Positions 61,014 through 64,000 of a stretch of DNA of 64,000 nucleotides are shown one piece after another. Origin of the DNA: Pseudomonas frederiksbergensis (GTDB lineage Bacteria; Pseudomonadota; Gammaproteobacteria; Pseudomonadales; Pseudomonadaceae). The translations under genes and the position numbers were made by a program. The notes under the pieces are model-generated. The model was not told the origin of the DNA. It was given only the letters and a program-made list of their open reading frames with translations, and did not search any database. The stretch is from assembly GCF_003732705.1 (NCBI RefSeq), contig NZ_MOBR01000007.1:1-64000 (forward strand). The letters run 5' to 3'. How positions within the stretch are numbered: position 1 is the stretch's first letter; each line of letters opens with the position of its first letter.

Positions 61014-62600
61014 ATGGTGGATTTCATCGTAATCGGAGGCGGCTCGACGGGCTGCACGGTGGCATCGAGACTCAGCGAAGATACGTCTGCGTCCGTGGTT
61101 CTGTTTGAAGAGGGGCCTCGCGATCGCAACCCCTACATCCATATTCCCGGCGCGTACTACAAAACGGCGCAAGGCCCGCTGCTCAAGCGCTATGCCTGGG
61201 AACCCACCGAAGATCAACGCAGGACTGAAACGCCGACCATGGTCCAGGCCAGCGTGCTGGGAGGCGGGAGTTCGGTCAATGCGATGATCTACATCCGTGG
61301 CGTACCCGCCGACTACGACAGTTGGGCCGAGCAGGGCGCCACCGGCTGGGCTTACAAGGACGTGTTGCCTTACTTCAAGAAGGCCGAAGACAACGAGCGT
61401 TTCTGTAACGACGTCCACGGCGTGGGTGGGCCGTTGGGGGTATCTGATCCGATCAATGTTCACCCACTGACCAAAGTGTGGCTGCGTGCTTGCCAGCAGT
61501 ACGGCTTGCCTTACAACGAGGACTTCAACTCGGGCAAACCTGAAGGTTGCGGGCTGTATCAGATCACGGCCAAGAATGGTTTTCGCAGCAGTGCGGCAGT
61601 GGCGTACCTGGCACCCGCGAAGTCACGCAAGAACCTGACGATCAAGACCGGTTGCCGTGTGATCCGCATTCTGATGCAGGGCAACAAGGCCATTGGTGTG
61701 GAATACATCGAGAAGGGTGTGCGTCAGGTGATGCATGCCGAAAAGGAAATCGTCCTGTCGTCCGGCGCGATCAACTCACCGCGTTTGTTGATGTTGTCCG
61801 GTATCGGCCCCGCCGCACAGCTTGAAAAGCACGGCATCAAAGTGATCAAGGATTTGCCCGGCGTGGGGCAGAACCTTCAGGACCATATCGAAGTGTCGCT
61901 GGTGTATGAGTTGACGGGCCCACACAGCTACGACAAGTACAAAAAACTGCATTGGAAGATGATGGCGGGTTTGCAATACGCCCTGTTCCGGCAAGGCCCG
62001 GCAGCCTCCAACCTGATTGAAGGCGGGGCATTCTGGTGGGGCGACAAAGCGGCCACGAATCCGGATATCCAGTATTTCATGGTCGTGGGCGCGGGCATTG
62101 AAGAGGGCGTTGACTCTGTTCCGGGGGGCAATGGCTGCACCCTGAACCTGGGCCAGATCCGTCCAAAATCCAGGGGCTACGTCGAGCTGTATTCCGCCGA
62201 CCCGATGTCGCCGCCGCGTATCGTGCCCAACTATTTCTCCGACCCTTACGACATTGAAAGCCTGGTGGACGGTTGCCTGGTGGGCGAGGAAATCATGTCC
62301 CAGGCGGCCTTCACACCCTATCTGGCGCGGCGTCATGTGCCGGACGCATCGGTCACGTCGCGCGAGGCCATGAAGAAGTTCTGCCACGAAGAGGCCCACG
62401 CGGCGTTGCATCCGTCCGGCACCTGTCGCATGGGCGTGGATGAGCGCTCGGTGGTCGGCCCGGATCTGAAGGTGCATGGCATTGAAGGGCTGCGAGTGGC
62501 CGACGCGTCGGTCATGCCCACGTTGATTTCAGGCAACCCCAACTCGGTGTGCATCATGATTGGCGAAAAGGCGGCGGATATGATTCGCAATGGCCGATAG
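61014..62600 (+). CDS. GMC oxidoreductase (choline dehydrogenase-like)
   Basis: A 528-residue FAD enzyme. FAD motif FIVIGGGSTGCTVASRLSE; first GMC signature ASVLGGGSSVNAMIYIRG; second signature SSGAINSPRLLMLSGIGPA; the end HPSGTCRMG and SGNPNSVCIMIGEKAAD carries the catalytic His/Asn. It differs in group from the GMC gene at 38682-40283. It should oxidise an alcohol or sugar hydroxyl, passing electrons to oxygen or a quinone/dye acceptor. A terminator follows at 62706. Confidence 0.88.
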   Translation: MVDFIVIGGGSTGCTVASRLSEDTSASVVLFEEGPRDRNPYIHIPGAYYKTAQGPLLKRYAWEPTEDQRRTETPTMVQASVLGGGSSVNAMIYIRGVPADYDSWAEQGATGWAYKDVLPYFKKAEDNERFCNDVHGVGGPLGVSDPINVHPLTKVWLRACQQYGLPYNEDFNSGKPEGCGLYQITAKNGFRSSAAVAYLAPAKSRKNLTIKTGCRVIRILMQGNKAIGVEYIEKGVRQVMHAEKEIVLSSGAINSPRLLMLSGIGPAAQLEKHGIKVIKDLPGVGQNLQDHIEVSLVYELTGPHSYDKYKKLHWKMMAGLQYALFRQGPAASNLIEGGAFWWGDKAATNPDIQYFMVVGAGIEEGVDSVPGGNGCTLNLGQIRPKSRGYVELYSADPMSPPRIVPNYFSDPYDIESLVDGCLVGEEIMSQAAFTPYLARRHVPDASVTSREAMKKFCHEEAHAALHPSGTCRMGVDERSVVGPDLKVHGIEGLRVADASVMPTLISGNPNSVCIMIGEKAADMIRNGR

Positions 62601-62705
62601 GGCGACACTCAGGCAAGTATTCAAGAGCGTTTGATCAAGGCGTGGCAGTAACCGGTGTTTAACCGGTGGCTGCTGCGCTTTTTCGTTTCTGGCAGACAAT
62701 AAAAA

Positions 62706-62729
62706 GCCCGGACTTGGCCGGGCCTCTTT
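62706..62729. terminator. Terminator between convergent genes
   Basis: GCCCGG, 6 bases, CCGGGC with T-rich bases after it and an A-run before it, so it can serve both strands. Confidence 0.8.
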
Positions 62730-62738
62730 GGACATCAA

Positions 62739-62909
62739 TCAGCGCGAATAAAGCTTCCTCACTTGCTCCGTATGTTTGAGGGTGGCTCTGCGTTTTCGCC
62801 TGTTAACCCAGCTCACTAAGGCGTGTACGGGATGGAGAACGGCCGCAAGTACACAAAGCAGCATGATGATGAAGAATGAAATCAGCGGGATGCTTTCGTG
62901 CGAGAACAT
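62739..62909 (-). CDS. Small membrane protein (56 residues)
   Basis: ATG 62909 follows AGGAG at 8 bases. The protein has one membrane helix (IPLISFFIIMLLCVLAAVLH) and a strongly basic end (WVNRRKRRATLKH). It has no known family. The ribosome site, helix and clean stop before the terminator argue that it is real. Confidence 0.6.
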   Translation of the reverse strand: MFSHESIPLISFFIIMLLCVLAAVLHPVHALVSWVNRRKRRATLKHTEQVRKLYSR

Positions 62910-63050
62910 GGTGGAGTACTCCTGTATTTCACTATGTTGGAAACTCGAGGGTAGGTGATAAGCAGCGTCTGTTCATGAAACATGTTTAACGATGTTTTAT
63001 GCCAAGGGCTGATACAGGGATTTCACCTGTCACCGTGATCATCGTCCGAA

Positions 63051-63998
63051 TTACCGAGTGGCAACGGGTGCTGTGTCGGCAAGGCGTTCCGTTTCGCTCA
63101 GGCTGATGCGGTGTATCGCCAGATCCCAAACCGCCGGGTTACCCAAACGCGCCTTGAGCAATTCAACCAGCGCGTTGATCTTCTGCGAACCACGTTTCGA
63201 AGGTTTGAAGATGACCGAAATCACGCTGCCCTTTGGCGCATAGTCCTCCAGCACAACCACCAGTTCACCCGCCACAATCGCATCGGCAACGAGGAAGGTC
63301 GGCATGATCGCGATCCCCAAACCGGCCTTGGCGGCATCCAGCAATTGAAAGCCGCTGTCGCTTCGCAGTCGTGAGCGGATGCTGAATCGCTGGAGTTCGT
63401 CGCCGACCGGCAAATTCCAGAACCGGTCGTTTTGGCCAAGGCTGTAGAACAACCCGTCATGCTGGTTCAGTTCGATGGGATGCCGCGGCGTGCCGCGTTT
63501 GGCGAGGTATGCAGGGCTGGCACAAATAACGTGGTGGTTGGGCACCAGCGGTTTGGCGACGACCGCGCCGTCAGGTATCCGGCCGGCCCGGATGATCAGG
63601 TCGAAGCTTTCGTCCAGCGGGTTGACGAAGTCGTCGCTGGCACGGATGTCCAGGCGCAGGTCGGGATGGACGAGCGCGAATTCAGTCAGGATGGGGGACA
63701 GGTAGCGCAGCCCCAGCACCATCGGCGTGGCGATACGCAGATTGCCACTGAAGCCTGCGTAGGCGGATTGCATGCCGTCCTCGGCGCTGGCGACATCATC
63801 CAGAATGCTGACGCAATGTTCGTAGAAACGCAGTCCGGCGTCGTTGACGTGGAGCTGTCGATCACGACTGAATAACGGGACTTTCAGGCGCGATTCCAAC
63901 GCCGCGAGGCGGGCGCTCACCACCGATTTGCTGGTGCCCAACCCGCGCGCGGCGGCGGCCAGGCTGCCGGCATCGACAACGGCCACGAACGTGCTCAT
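63051..63998 (-). CDS. LysR-family regulator, 5' end beyond the window
   Basis: 315 residues visible. The helix-turn-helix (FVAVVDAGSLAAAARGLGTS, then KSVVSARLAALESRL) begins at once at the window edge, and LysR proteins usually have about six more residues first (often MDxIxAM), so the true start may lie outside. The effector domain reads SGNLRIATPMVLG, LIIRAGRIPDGA, GLGIAIMPTFL. The target is unknown. Confidence 0.88.
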   Translation of the reverse strand: MSTFVAVVDAGSLAAAARGLGTSKSVVSARLAALESRLKVPLFSRDRQLHVNDAGLRFYEHCVSILDDVASAEDGMQSAYAGFSGNLRIATPMVLGLRYLSPILTEFALVHPDLRLDIRASDDFVNPLDESFDLIIRAGRIPDGAVVAKPLVPNHHVICASPAYLAKRGTPRHPIELNQHDGLFYSLGQNDRFWNLPVGDELQRFSIRSRLRSDSGFQLLDAAKAGLGIAIMPTFLVADAIVAGELVVVLEDYAPKGSVISVIFKPSKRGSQKINALVELLKARLGNPAVWDLAIHRISLSETERLADTAPVATR

Positions 63999-64000
63999 TT

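Overview
The window looks like chromosomal DNA of a Pseudomonas of the fluorescens group. The evidence is the REP palindromes of the GTGGGAGCGAGC...GCTCGCGAA type, small stress-linked families common in that genus (DUF1652, DUF2934, DUF3606), a PhaZ-like hydrolase, an orphan TatA, and the GC-rich codon use of the right half. No database search was run. Family names come from recognisable motifs.

Left half (1 to about 31.9 kb): stacked genomic islands. Island A runs from the left edge to about 19.47 kb. It holds many small stress-type proteins, four single-domain response regulators (one broken, one with a degenerate acidic pocket) plus a receiver remnant, a soluble RsbRD_N histidine kinase, a glycosyltransferase, a decayed IS66 element, a decayed carbamoyltransferase, a MITE-like element and, at its right end, a tyrosine integrase beside an attachment site made of the 3' half of a tRNA-Pro(GGG) gene. 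Island B (19.47 to 30.84 kb) ends in a second copy of the integrase promoter plus the tRNA-Pro 3' half, but its integrase is reduced to a start codon. It carries central-carbon genes: an NAD-type isocitrate dehydrogenase, a malic enzyme and a decayed second malic enzyme, a SulP transporter, DUF1275 and TRIC membrane proteins, a Crp-like regulator and a small ribbon-helix-helix protein. A duplicated two-gene module flanks part of it in inverted orientation. Four related short palindromes lie at its promoters. A third, weaker tRNA-Pro 3' copy at 31.86 kb closes a short segment with an SGNH hydrolase.

Right half (32 to 64 kb): catabolic gene clusters. After a deletion scar (LysE and Lrp fragments) comes a GH13 alpha-glucan enzyme. 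Next is a LacI-controlled set: two MFS transporters, the LacI regulator, and the operon ThuA-like / thiamine-diphosphate enzyme / GMC oxidoreductase. The palindrome TTATACGTATAA lies at three of its promoters and, weaker, before a HisD-like dehydrogenase. A dCache chemoreceptor is followed by an exact 135-bp tandem array of REPIN units. Then come a PotABCD-type ABC transporter with a Tat-exported binding protein, a second (domain-deleted, REPIN-invaded) thiamine-diphosphate gene, an orphan tatA and an XRE regulator. The last cluster has a Gfo/Idh/MocA oxidoreductase, a DeoR regulator, two tandem GH3 proteins (the second apparently catalytically dead), a TIM-barrel sugar isomerase/epimerase and a GMC oxidoreductase, followed by a small membrane protein and a LysR regulator cut by the window edge.

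The most notable observation is a 40-bp block aligned without gaps upstream of four separate genes (HisD-like, truncated thiamine-diphosphate gene, Gfo/Idh/MocA, TIM-barrel). It suggests that one activator controls these clusters as a single regulon, possibly for an unusual sugar, polyol or amino-sugar derivative handled by oxidation and isomerisation.
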